64,000 bases of DNA from JABDLO01 sp035327565. Its GTDB lineage: Bacteria; Bacteroidota; Bacteroidia; Chitinophagales; Saprospiraceae. The notes beneath the pieces are model-generated. The model worked only from the letters and a program-made list of their open reading frames with translations. It searched no databases and had not been told where the DNA came from. The DNA is taken from NCBI GenBank assembly GCA_035327565.1, contig DAOLDB010000007.1:1-64000 (forward strand), written 5' to 3'. Position 1 is the stretch's first letter. Each line of letters opens with the position of its first letter. Positions 25,321 to 34,496 of this stretch are shown here, in pieces. Position numbers and translations under genes: made by a program.

Positions 25321-27642
25321 ATGGACAAATCACACAATCAACACCAGGAAGGAGAGCTTGACCTAAGGAAACAATTCTTCCGGTATGTCCGGTATTGGTA
25401 TTTTCCTCTTATTTTTTTACCCATAACTTTAGGGGCTGCTTATTTTTATTTAAAGTACACTGCACCTGTATACCGTGCAAGTGCAGTAGTTCTGATCAAA
25501 GAAGAGGGAAGTTCAGGTCAATTGTCCGAAGAGCAAATATTTAAGGAAATCGGTCTTGCCCCAAGAAACAAGAACCTGGAAAACGAGATCCTGGTATTCA
25601 AATCCAGCTTATTGATGCAGGAAGTAGTAAAAAATCTGGAGCTTCAACATAATTATAGCAGAAAAGGTAGAATCAGGACATTGGATTTGTATCCCAGAGC
25701 ACCTGTTAAAGTCCTGAAATGGGAGCCGGTCAGGGAGAATGCCTCTCTTATGGCGGAATTGGAAATTGATGATGATGGAAATTTCGTTCTGGAATATAAA
25801 GATGAAAAGTACAAAGGGGAGTTTGGCAGAGATTTAATTTTGCCGGATGGCTTAATTAATATTATTGCTGAGTCTGATCGAGAACTCATAGGAACTTTTG
25901 GTATCCATTTGCGAACGGTCGAAGGTGCCGCCATTTTTCAAAGCAATAAAATTGATGTCAAGCAGGAAGGTAAATTTACTTCTGCATTGCGCCTTACACG
26001 AGATGATGAAGTGCCTGCCCGGGCCAGAGATATCCTCAGTGACCTGGTGAATGCTTACAACCGGCAGGCCATTGATGAAAAAAACAGAGTTTTCCAAAAT
26101 ACGCTTCGCTTTATTGATGACCGGATTGATTTACTCACCGGAGAACTCAGTGCGGTTGAAGGAGATGTGGAAGCATATAAGCGTCGATTTAATATGGTAG
26201 ACATGAGTGCAGAAGGAACTATGCTTCTGAGTGAAATTGCCAATGTACGAAGAGGTGTTTCCGAAACAGAAGTCCAGATTGAAATCCTTTCAGCCATTGA
26301 AGACTTTTTAAATACAAACAGGGACAGCTTTGAATTTGTACCCACTAATCTTGCTTTAACCAACCTGACATTAACTTCATTGTTAGAGCGTTTTAATACA
26401 CTTCTTGAAGAAAAGGCTCGTGCTCAACTGGAACTGGGACCAAGACACCCTAACATTGCATTACTCGATCGACAGATAGCAAATCTCAGAAAGACTATAG
26501 TAGATAATATTCGTACCATTCGTCGAGATCTTGTGATACGTTTAGAGTCAGTACAAACACAGCAAGGCAATCTCGAACGCCGTCTTCAATCGATTCCGAG
26601 AAGAGAAAGAGAGCTCATAGAAATTGAACGTCAAAAGATCATCAAAGAAAATCTATACGTTTATCTTTTACAAAAACGCGAAGAAACAGCCCTTTCTTTG
26701 GCAGTTGCAACGGGTTCAGCGAAAATTTTGGAACCGGCAAGAAGTACACAGGAACCAGTCAAACCCAAAGCATTGCAGATTTGGTTAATTGCTTTATCTT
26801 TAGGATTGATTCTATCCATAGTTATGGCATATATTAAAGATGCTTTTAATGATAAAGTGGAGTCCGGAGAAGATATTTCCAATGTAACCAATGTTCCTTT
26901 AGCAGGAGTGGTTTCTTTAAGCAAAAAAAAGGAATCTTTAGTAATAAGACATAATAGTCGATCGGCAGTTGCTGAAATGTTCAGACTGTTAAGGGCCAAT
27001 CTTTCTTATATTGCCGCAGGGGAAGAAATTAAAACACTGTTGATCACTTCCTCAACGTCCGGTGAGGGTAAATCATTTATTGCTCTTAATTTAGCTATGA
27101 CTCAAGCGCTTAGCGGGAAGAAAGTGTTAATCCTGGAATTGGATTTGCGCAAGCCTAAACAAGAAAGATATATAGGCATTCTGGATCGCAACCCTGTAGG
27201 GGTTACTAATTACATTGTCGATGAAAGTTTAACGGTTGACGATATCCTTCGTACCATCCCTCAGCATGAAAATGTGATGATTATCTCCTCTGGACCAAAA
27301 CCTCCCAATCCGGGAGAGTTGATTCTGTCACAAAGACTTAAAAACCTAATCCATGAATTGAGTACCCGTTTTGACTTCATCATATTAGATGCCCCCCCGG
27401 TAGGTTTGGTCGCTGATGCCCTGCAAATGGCGGGGTTTGCCGATGCTACTCTCTATGTGGTTCGGCAACGATACACTCGATTGGGGCAACTTAGCATCAT
27501 TGAAGATATATATCAAAATCAAAAAATGCCTCGCCCCTTCATCGTTCTGAATGCCATAAAATTAAAAGGCCTGGGTGCAGGATATGGGTATGGATATGGG
27601 TATGGATATGGATATGGGTATGGGTATTATGAGGAAGATTGA
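25321..27642 (+). CDS. wzc: Wzc-type polysaccharide co-polymerase / BY-kinase with Gly-Tyr repeat tail
   Basis: A 773-residue inner-membrane protein fusing a Wzz domain (TM helices near 30-50 and 490-510 with a long coiled-coil periplasmic region between) to a bacterial tyrosine kinase. Walker A is STSGEGKS (Lys584); Walker A' is ELDLRKPK (about 606-613); Walker B is IILDAPPVG (about 687). It controls chain length and export through cycles of phosphorylation of its tyrosine tail. Here the tail is a perfect run of eight Gly-Tyr pairs plus one more Tyr before an acidic end, encoded by a hexanucleotide repeat (27580-27627). The phosphatase counterpart is the CpsB-like gene at 18481. Confidence 0.95.
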   Translation: MDKSHNQHQEGELDLRKQFFRYVRYWYFPLIFLPITLGAAYFYLKYTAPVYRASAVVLIKEEGSSGQLSEEQIFKEIGLAPRNKNLENEILVFKSSLLMQEVVKNLELQHNYSRKGRIRTLDLYPRAPVKVLKWEPVRENASLMAELEIDDDGNFVLEYKDEKYKGEFGRDLILPDGLINIIAESDRELIGTFGIHLRTVEGAAIFQSNKIDVKQEGKFTSALRLTRDDEVPARARDILSDLVNAYNRQAIDEKNRVFQNTLRFIDDRIDLLTGELSAVEGDVEAYKRRFNMVDMSAEGTMLLSEIANVRRGVSETEVQIEILSAIEDFLNTNRDSFEFVPTNLALTNLTLTSLLERFNTLLEEKARAQLELGPRHPNIALLDRQIANLRKTIVDNIRTIRRDLVIRLESVQTQQGNLERRLQSIPRRERELIEIERQKIIKENLYVYLLQKREETALSLAVATGSAKILEPARSTQEPVKPKALQIWLIALSLGLILSIVMAYIKDAFNDKVESGEDISNVTNVPLAGVVSLSKKKESLVIRHNSRSAVAEMFRLLRANLSYIAAGEEIKTLLITSSTSGEGKSFIALNLAMTQALSGKKVLILELDLRKPKQERYIGILDRNPVGVTNYIVDESLTVDDILRTIPQHENVMIISSGPKPPNPGELILSQRLKNLIHELSTRFDFIILDAPPVGLVADALQMAGFADATLYVVRQRYTRLGQLSIIEDIYQNQKMPRPFIVLNAIKLKGLGAGYGYGYGYGYGYGYGYYEED
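27580..27627 (+). repeat. In-frame hexanucleotide repeat (GGR-TAT)x8 encoding the kinase tyrosine tail
   Basis: Eight tandem copies of GGA/GGG-TAT give alternating Gly-Tyr. The unit is six bases long, so gain or loss of a copy would change the number of tyrosines without breaking the frame. Confidence 0.95.
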
Positions 27643-27817
27643 TTACTGTGCAACAGATTTGCATTTGTCTGGAGTACTTTGATTCCTCAACCTGGTCTTC
27701 CATTTTAAAAAAATTCAAAAGCAATTATCCGGCTTTATTAACGCCCTCAATCAAGGTTAATCTTTGTTTTAGTTTTAGTCTGCATTCGCAACGAATCAAT
27801 ATCATAAATGAAAAATT

Positions 27818-29605
27818 TTGAAAGACCTTTTTAAAAAACAGTTCAGTAGCCTGCATTACTTCTACTCACACTTGAAGTACCGAATTTTCCTCGCTGTAGG
27901 CATAAGTATCCTGGTAGGGGTGTTGGATGGATTCGGATTGGCGATGTTTCTACCCATGTTACAAATGGTGGACGGGAGCAGCACTGTAGATCCGGAAGGG
28001 TTGGGTAGCCTGCGTTTTTTACTGGACGGTATAGAAGGTCTGGGAATCCGACTCAATTTGTTTTCTGTATTGTCTTTTCTTTGCATATTTTTCTTTTTAA
28101 AAGGAATAATGAAATTGGTCAGTGGCGCTTACAGGGTAAGCGTCCAACAGTATTTTATGCGTAAAATACGATTGCAATTATTGGACGCCCTAAATGATAT
28201 TAGTTATAAGTTCTTCGTCTCTTCTGACGCTGGTCGAATTCAAAACACTCTGAGTGGAGAGGCCGATCGTGTGATAAGGGCATATCAATCTTATTTTCAA
28301 TCATTTGAGCAAGGTGTCCTGGTTGGAGTATATATGTTGTTTGCGTTTTTTGTTGATCCCGGATTTGCATTGCTCGTATCTCTGGGGGGAGTTTTTACTA
28401 ATATACTTTATAAGAAAATTTACAAACTGACCATTGGTGCCTCACGTGAACTGACACGTTATAATCATATTTACCAGGGTTTAATTATCCAGCATGTTGC
28501 CCATTTTAAATATTTGAAAGCCACCGGCTACGTTCAAAAGTTTGGGCAGAAATTGCGGAACAGCATCCTGCAAATTGAAAATGTCAATCGCCGTATCGGT
28601 TTATATAATGCCATTCTGAATGCCGCAAGAGAGCCCTTGCTTATCTTTGTAATTGCATGTGTAATATTACTTCAAACGGTAGTTCTTGGAGGCGCCCTCG
28701 GGCCGGTATTGATCAGTCTATTGTTCTTTTACAGGGCTTTGACCGCTTTGTTGGCGCTCCAAAATTCATGGAATATGTTTCTCAATGTTTCAGGTTCAAT
28801 GGAAAATATGACCTCCTTCCAAAAGGAGTTGACCAGCTGGAAGGAAGTGACCGGATCAATGATTAAAACCCGGTTTGAAAAGAGTATGGAAATGGATGGT
28901 GTAACTTTTTATTACACTGATAAAGTTGTGTTGAAAAACATTCACCTTCAGATTTCTCGAAATGAATCTATAGCCTTTGTTGGAGAAAGCGGTAGTGGCA
29001 AAACCACCCTGGTTAGCATTTTGTCATGCTTGATGCTGCCGGAGGCGGGTAAATACCGGGTCGATGATCTGGATGTATCACTACTCGAACTAAACAGCTT
29101 TCGAAAAAGGATTGGTTTTGTGAGTCAGGATCCGGTGATATTCAATGATACCATCTTCAACAATATTACTTTTTGGGATACCCCAACGATCGAAAACCAT
29201 GAACGGATGTGGAAGAGTCTCCGTCAATCTTCCCTTTCAGACTATGTGGAGGATCTACCAGAAAAAGATCAGACCGTATTGGGGAACAACGGAATCAATC
29301 TGAGTGGGGGTCAAAAACAGCGCATCGCCATAGCTCGCGAGCTTTATAAGGATATTGATATTCTTATCCTGGATGAAGCGACATCTTCTCTGGATAGCGA
29401 AACGGAAAAATACATCCAGGAAAGTATTGAAGCTCTAAAGGGTCACTATACATTATTGATCGTTGCCCACCGGTTGAGCACAATAAAACATGTTGACCGG
29501 GTAGTCATTCTACGAAATGGCACCATTGAACGAATTGGCTCTTTCCATGAGCTGATGGTAAAATCTGCTTCGTTTAAGCGAATGGTGGAATTACAGGAGT
29601 TTTAG
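27818..29605 (+). CDS. MsbA-like ABC transporter (fused permease and ATPase)
   Basis: A 595-residue half-transporter. Six hydrophobic helices fill residues about 20-320; the nucleotide-binding domain follows, with Walker A GESGSGKTT (Lys395), signature LSGGQKQR, Walker B ILILDEATSSLD and H-loop VAHRLST. Such exporters flip lipid-linked or lipidic substrates (MsbA, PglK). Its place between the kinase and a MurA-like gene suggests export of a lipid-linked intermediate of this locus, in parallel with the Wzx flippases. The TTG start is preferred: the ATG just upstream opens a different, very short frame. Confidence 0.88.
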   Translation: MKDLFKKQFSSLHYFYSHLKYRIFLAVGISILVGVLDGFGLAMFLPMLQMVDGSSTVDPEGLGSLRFLLDGIEGLGIRLNLFSVLSFLCIFFFLKGIMKLVSGAYRVSVQQYFMRKIRLQLLDALNDISYKFFVSSDAGRIQNTLSGEADRVIRAYQSYFQSFEQGVLVGVYMLFAFFVDPGFALLVSLGGVFTNILYKKIYKLTIGASRELTRYNHIYQGLIIQHVAHFKYLKATGYVQKFGQKLRNSILQIENVNRRIGLYNAILNAAREPLLIFVIACVILLQTVVLGGALGPVLISLLFFYRALTALLALQNSWNMFLNVSGSMENMTSFQKELTSWKEVTGSMIKTRFEKSMEMDGVTFYYTDKVVLKNIHLQISRNESIAFVGESGSGKTTLVSILSCLMLPEAGKYRVDDLDVSLLELNSFRKRIGFVSQDPVIFNDTIFNNITFWDTPTIENHERMWKSLRQSSLSDYVEDLPEKDQTVLGNNGINLSGGQKQRIAIARELYKDIDILILDEATSSLDSETEKYIQESIEALKGHYTLLIVAHRLSTIKHVDRVVILRNGTIERIGSFHELMVKSASFKRMVELQEF

Positions 29606-29651
29606 AAGTAATAATTTTAAATAATCATTTCCACACTGGAATTTTTTTAAT

Positions 29652-30965
29652 ATGGAGATGGGCTTACATTATTCTTTAGATGCTTGGGTGCCAGGGGGTC
29701 AAATTCCAAATGGAAGTATTAATTTAAGTGGCGCAAAAAATTCTGCAACACGGCTGTTGGCCGCAAGTTTGATTTGTGATGAAAAAATTGAAATAAGAAA
29801 TTTTCCGACAGAATTACTTGATGTAAGACACAAGGCACGCTTCATATCTGACTGTGATGGAGAAATCCTGTTTGATAATGAAAACGAAATCATTTATATT
29901 AATAACGAGGGTTTTACAAATAAATATTTAGAAAATTACAATTATCCGGTTCGGACAACATATTTGTTCACTGCTGGACTTATTAAAAAGTCAAACATTG
30001 CTTGTATTCCCTATCCTGGAGGTTGCAACTTAGGAAACAGAGGATATGATCTACACATTATGGTTTGGGAGAAATTAGGAGCTACTGTTATTGAAAGAAA
30101 TAATTTTATAGAAATCAAAACCCAAAACGGCTTTATCCCCGGTGAAATCGATTTTCCAATCAGTACCATTGGCGGAACAGAAAATGCATTGATATGTGCA
30201 TCAACCATTAGTGGCCTTACTAAAATAAGTAATGCTTATATCTCCCCTGAAGTACAAGATCTTATAAGTTTTCTTCAATCAATGGGAGTGAATATTAGAG
30301 TCATAGGCAACAGCTATATTGAGGTTTACGGTTCAAAATATTTGCGAGGAGCGATTCACACTGTGATACCAGATAGAATAGAAGCTTTAACCTGGTTGGT
30401 CTATGGAGCATTGTCCAATGGTGATATCATTATAAACAATGTTCCCTTTTCCAGCATGGAAATACCATTGAAGCATATTCAAGAGGCCGGTATTGATTTT
30501 TACAAAAATAATAATAGCATCAGAATCTCTCCTGATTGTCTGGTTTCCGGTCTTGTCCAACCTTTTGAACTGGCAACGGGTACACACCCGGGTGTAATTT
30601 CTGACATGCAGCCTTTTTATGTTTTACTGGGTTTATATGCCAATGGCATCAGCAGAATTTATGATTACCGTTATCCAAAAAGAATAAAATATTGTGAACA
30701 ATTGGAGAAGTTTTACCCCTCGGGAATAAAGTGGGAAGAAGGCAAAATAACCACCTTTGGGAAAAATCGAATGACTCCACAGGCTTCTGAAGTTCATTCA
30801 ACAGATTTAAGAGGAAGTATGGCTCTTCTTTTGGGGGCTCTATTCTGTAAGGAAGGCATTTCAAAGATTTCTGGCATAGATATGGCGTTAAGAGGATACA
30901 ATAATTTAATTCATAAGCTGAAAGGGATCAAAATTCAAATAGATTTGTTGCCACAAACTCCCTGA
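29652..30965 (+). CDS. MurA-like enolpyruvyl transferase (specialised paralogue)
   Basis: A 437-residue member of the EPSP synthase/MurA family. The N-terminal loop has LSGAKNSATRLLAAS, matching the MurA GAKN motif, and the flexible-loop cysteine that binds PEP and fosfomycin is present (Cys125 in PGGCNLGNRGYDLH). The rest diverges from housekeeping MurA (for example SDMQPFYVLLGLYANG and RGYNNLIHKLKG). It lies between an ABC exporter gene and glycosyltransferase genes, with no MurB nearby, so it probably adds an enolpyruvyl ether to a nucleotide sugar or nucleotide for the polysaccharide instead of peptidoglycan synthesis. The substrate is unknown. Confidence 0.8.
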   Translation: MEMGLHYSLDAWVPGGQIPNGSINLSGAKNSATRLLAASLICDEKIEIRNFPTELLDVRHKARFISDCDGEILFDNENEIIYINNEGFTNKYLENYNYPVRTTYLFTAGLIKKSNIACIPYPGGCNLGNRGYDLHIMVWEKLGATVIERNNFIEIKTQNGFIPGEIDFPISTIGGTENALICASTISGLTKISNAYISPEVQDLISFLQSMGVNIRVIGNSYIEVYGSKYLRGAIHTVIPDRIEALTWLVYGALSNGDIIINNVPFSSMEIPLKHIQEAGIDFYKNNNSIRISPDCLVSGLVQPFELATGTHPGVISDMQPFYVLLGLYANGISRIYDYRYPKRIKYCEQLEKFYPSGIKWEEGKITTFGKNRMTPQASEVHSTDLRGSMALLLGALFCKEGISKISGIDMALRGYNNLIHKLKGIKIQIDLLPQTP

Positions 30966-30983
30966 TACAAGAAATAATGCTGA

Positions 30984-32051
30984 ATGCAAAAACCCGTTTT
31001 TGTACTTACGGTTAATTCCCTTGCAGGGCCAGGTAACCGGTGGAGCAAAATTGTAACCTGCCTGGCCGGAAATAAAACTTTTGACTTCCGATTGATCATC
31101 ACGCAAGCATTTTATATGTATGTAAAATCCTTGAATAATGAAACCTCAGCGTCATTTAAAAAATTATTAAAAAGTAACATTATTATTTATGACCGGACCC
31201 ATTGCAAAATTTTCAATTACTTTGTCTTATACTGCCATTTAACATATCTCCGATTCATAGGATTCAACACCATCCATTCGATAATGTCTTTGCCTTTTAG
31301 TCTTAGGCTAAAAAAAGTATTCCATTTTCGGTTGAACTATGAAGTGGTTGGACCCGTATATGCTGATAAAATCATCCGCAATGAACAGAACCGTCATATA
31401 GATAGATTCATTTGTGTAAGCCCATCCATCGCTGAACGTATAAAACTTAACAAAAAGCTTGAAGAAAAAATTTTTACTTATCCCATCCCTTTTTATAAAT
31501 ACAACAAAGTCTGTCTTCCAGAAGCAAAGAAGAATATAGTTGTTTTTGCTCATAACTTTATGGTGACAAGAAAAAATGCAACACTTTGTGCCTTCCTTTT
31601 TGCAGAAATCGCACCTCTATACCCGGATTGGAGTTTTTATCTCCTAGGTAAAGGGCGGGACGGAGATGCAAGCTATAGCAATTTATATAAATATTTGTTT
31701 GAAGATCAAGAGAATATTATATTCACTCACTTGAGAGACATCTCACCTGTTTTGGCCCGGTCCAAAATATTCCTTTCATTAAATTCTATAAATAATTATC
31801 CTTCTCAAAGTGTGCTGGAAGCTATGCAGTATGACAACTATCTTATCATTACCGATACTGGGCAATCCAAAGATTTTGTTCTTGAAAATGGAGTTTTGGT
31901 AAACGTTGACTATGATGATATTAAAAATGCTCTTGTCCTGGCAATGGAAGATACAAGCCTTGAAAAGAAAGGTAAAAATTCAAGTATTTTACTAAAAAAC
32001 AGATTCGCTCCAGAAGTGTTCATTCAAAGTCTTATTGATTTATATTCATAG
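30984..32051 (+). CDS. Glycosyltransferase, GT-B fold (GT4-like)
   Basis: A 355-residue putative glycosyltransferase. The C-terminal half has the GT4 pattern: a donor-domain strand (NIVVFAHNFMVTRKNATL), FYLLGKGRDGD, and SQSVLEAMQYDNYLIITD, which replaces the usual E-x7-E region. Similarity is weaker than for neighbouring GT4 proteins and the N-terminal acceptor domain is divergent. It probably adds one sugar of the repeat unit at the cytoplasmic membrane face. Donor and linkage cannot be told. Confidence 0.65.
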   Translation: MQKPVFVLTVNSLAGPGNRWSKIVTCLAGNKTFDFRLIITQAFYMYVKSLNNETSASFKKLLKSNIIIYDRTHCKIFNYFVLYCHLTYLRFIGFNTIHSIMSLPFSLRLKKVFHFRLNYEVVGPVYADKIIRNEQNRHIDRFICVSPSIAERIKLNKKLEEKIFTYPIPFYKYNKVCLPEAKKNIVVFAHNFMVTRKNATLCAFLFAEIAPLYPDWSFYLLGKGRDGDASYSNLYKYLFEDQENIIFTHLRDISPVLARSKIFLSLNSINNYPSQSVLEAMQYDNYLIITDTGQSKDFVLENGVLVNVDYDDIKNALVLAMEDTSLEKKGKNSSILLKNRFAPEVFIQSLIDLYS

Positions 32052-32091
32052 GCTTTTCTTTATTTCTGATCATTATTATTCAGGTCAAAGT

Positions 32092-33207
32092 ATGTCTGAA
32101 AGTCTTTTAAAAATTATGATTGTCTCCAGGTCTTTTTATCCTAAAAACAGTCCTCGGTCATTCAGAGCGACTGAGCTGGCAAAAGAATTTAGCAGAATTG
32201 GTTGTTCCGTCACCGTTTTGACTCCCACCAATCCTTCTGTTCAGTCCTATTTTAAAAATCAATACCAGATCAATATTAAAAATCTGGAATTACCATTACC
32301 TCTGTTGCAAGAAAAACCATCCGAAAAATCATCTTTTTACCTGAAACTCATCCGACGGATCAAAGAACAATTTCTATATTATCCAGAAGCACTTTTACAA
32401 AAAGTTGTATTCAAACTACTTTCTCAGGAGCATGGTTATGATTTATTGATCAGTGTAGCCTCTCCTCATAGTATACATTGGGGTGTCTCTCATGCTTTAA
32501 AGAAAAATCAAAACATCACACGATGTTGGGTAGCAGATTGTGGAGACCCCTTCATGAAAGCTGAAAATTTGCAATACAAAAGACCTTTTTACTTCCAATT
32601 TAAAGAGAAAAACTTTTGCCGGTCTGCACATTTTATAACTGTCCCTTTCAAAGGAGCTATTCAGGGATATTTTCCGGAGTTTCAGAAAAAAATTCACGTA
32701 ATCCCTCAGGGTTTTAATTTTGAAGATTTTCCCCGGAATTCTGTAACAGAAATTAAGCCATATCCTGTATTTGCTTATGCCGGTTCTCTCAATCCAAAAA
32801 GAAGAAATCCTGTACGGCTGATTGAGTTTCTCCTACGTCATTTTAAAGATTTTGAGTTTCATGTTTATTCCGGCAACACCCGGTTGATTGAGCCCTATGC
32901 AGCCGATTATCCTGAAAAAATAATTTGTCATGGATTGAAAGACCGGCCCGATCTTTTGCGGTCGCTTTCATCTATGAATTTCGTGATCAATTTTGAAAAT
33001 CAGGGAACCACACAAATGCCCAGCAAATTGATTGATTATGCCATTCTTAAAAAACCTGTTTTATCTATTCATTGCAATGAATTCAATGAGGGAATGATAA
33101 AAGAATTTATGAATGGCAACTATTCCCAATCTCTCGAAATCAATGACATTGACCAATACAGGATTGAAAATGTTGCACAGAAATTTTTATCATTAATTCA
33201 TCTTTGA
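32092..33207 (+). CDS. Glycosyltransferase, GT4-like
   Basis: A 371-residue GT-B glycosyltransferase. I start it at ATG 32092, since the upstream in-frame TTG (32035) would add residues overlapping the previous gene without motif support. The N-terminal fold shows MIVSRSFYPKNSPRSFRATELAKEF, typical of GT4 proteins that begin with a Gly/Pro-rich acceptor loop; the C-terminal domain has FAYAGSLNPKRRNP and KLIDYAILKKPVLSI. Its end overlaps the next start (TTGA), indicating translational coupling with the polymerase-like gene. Confidence 0.75.
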   Translation: MSESLLKIMIVSRSFYPKNSPRSFRATELAKEFSRIGCSVTVLTPTNPSVQSYFKNQYQINIKNLELPLPLLQEKPSEKSSFYLKLIRRIKEQFLYYPEALLQKVVFKLLSQEHGYDLLISVASPHSIHWGVSHALKKNQNITRCWVADCGDPFMKAENLQYKRPFYFQFKEKNFCRSAHFITVPFKGAIQGYFPEFQKKIHVIPQGFNFEDFPRNSVTEIKPYPVFAYAGSLNPKRRNPVRLIEFLLRHFKDFEFHVYSGNTRLIEPYAADYPEKIICHGLKDRPDLLRSLSSMNFVINFENQGTTQMPSKLIDYAILKKPVLSIHCNEFNEGMIKEFMNGNYSQSLEINDIDQYRIENVAQKFLSLIHL

Positions 33208-34490
33208 GTACTCCGGTTTCCATAAAATATAAAAGCCATTCGAATCAAGCGAACATCATATTGATTGTGATTTTATTTATTTTAAGTCCTTTCATAACCT
33301 TGTTGGTGGCATTAAAAAATTATAACCTGTCCTGGTCAAAAACCATCGTTTGGTTCTTCATCGCTTATTATGGATTTACATTTTATGTGGCACCGGATTC
33401 AACCAGTGATTCCCATTATTACGCCAGGGAGTTACAAAGAATGTATTTGATTGAAAATGCTATTCCATATTTCCTGAGTTATATCACTTTATCCGCAGGA
33501 TTTCAGGATGTTTACCAACCTGTTATAAGCCTCCTTGTTTCAAGATTTACTTCCGATTACAGATATCTTTTTGCCTTATTCGGTATGATTCTGGGTTATT
33601 TCTATGCCAACAATGTATGGACATTGCTAAAGAAGAAAAAGCTGCCTTTTGATTATTTCTCTTTATTGCTGATTCTTGTTTTTGTATTCATTGTAAGTAT
33701 AGGGGCAGGAATCAATGGGGTGCGAATGTGGACTGCAGCCCACATTTTTATTTTCGGTGCATTTTTATATTTTAATCAAAACCGTACAAAGGGTCTGACT
33801 TTTATTGCAATGACCATACTTGTACATTTTTCTTATCTTTTTCCTGTCTTGTTATTTATCTCCTATTTATTTCTCCACCGATTTAAAACACCACTGATCG
33901 TATACTTTTCGATTTTTGTTTTGTCCTTTTTCCTCAATGTTGTAGATTTTGAATTGGGAAGAACTTTGGTTTCTTATTTGCCTCAACTCTATGAAAGCAA
34001 AGCATCCTCTTATGTCAGTGAAGCTACTGAAAAAAGGATTTTGGAGACAGGCACAGAAATAAAACCCTGGTTCTATACCTATGGCCGGTTGGGGTTAAAG
34101 TATGGTTCCTTTATTTTGGCTGTTTTTCTGTTTTTTAACAAAAGGTTCATAAATGCAAATTCATTGGCATATCATCTTTTTTCATTTGGCCTGCTATCTT
34201 TTGGACTTTCTAATATATTGAGCTATCTGCCATCCGTAAGCAGATATATAACCCTTTCCAATTTGTTTTTGTGGGCTGCATTTTTTATTTACTATCAATA
34301 CAATACCTCCCGATTATTCAAATTCCTGATTTTTTTCATTTCTCCGGGATTGTTGCTTTATATTGCATTTGAAATGAGAATGGTGCTCCAATATCCCAGT
34401 TATTGGCTCATTGTAGGGAATCCTTTTATGTCTTCTCTGACAGAATCTGATACCAACATCTATCAACTTATTGCTCTGCTGCTTAAATAA
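33204..34490 (+). CDS. EpsG/Wzy-like polysaccharide polymerase
   Basis: A 428-residue polytopic membrane protein with about 10-12 hydrophobic helices. The segment APDSTSDSHYYARELQRM after the second helix and GAGINGVRMWTAAHIF match the EpsG family, which is thought to polymerise repeat units. It starts with TTG overlapping the previous stop. It is the only Wzy candidate in the window, so it probably links the flipped repeat units in the periplasm. Confidence 0.78.
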   Translation: MSTPVSIKYKSHSNQANIILIVILFILSPFITLLVALKNYNLSWSKTIVWFFIAYYGFTFYVAPDSTSDSHYYARELQRMYLIENAIPYFLSYITLSAGFQDVYQPVISLLVSRFTSDYRYLFALFGMILGYFYANNVWTLLKKKKLPFDYFSLLLILVFVFIVSIGAGINGVRMWTAAHIFIFGAFLYFNQNRTKGLTFIAMTILVHFSYLFPVLLFISYLFLHRFKTPLIVYFSIFVLSFFLNVVDFELGRTLVSYLPQLYESKASSYVSEATEKRILETGTEIKPWFYTYGRLGLKYGSFILAVFLFFNKRFINANSLAYHLFSFGLLSFGLSNILSYLPSVSRYITLSNLFLWAAFFIYYQYNTSRLFKFLIFFISPGLLLYIAFEMRMVLQYPSYWLIVGNPFMSSLTESDTNIYQLIALLLK

Positions 34491-34496
34491 CCTCTC

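Noticed and set aside
27580..27627. Short tandem repeat as a CRISPR-like or satellite element
   Set aside because: It is wholly coding, in frame, and forms the tyrosine tail of the kinase.
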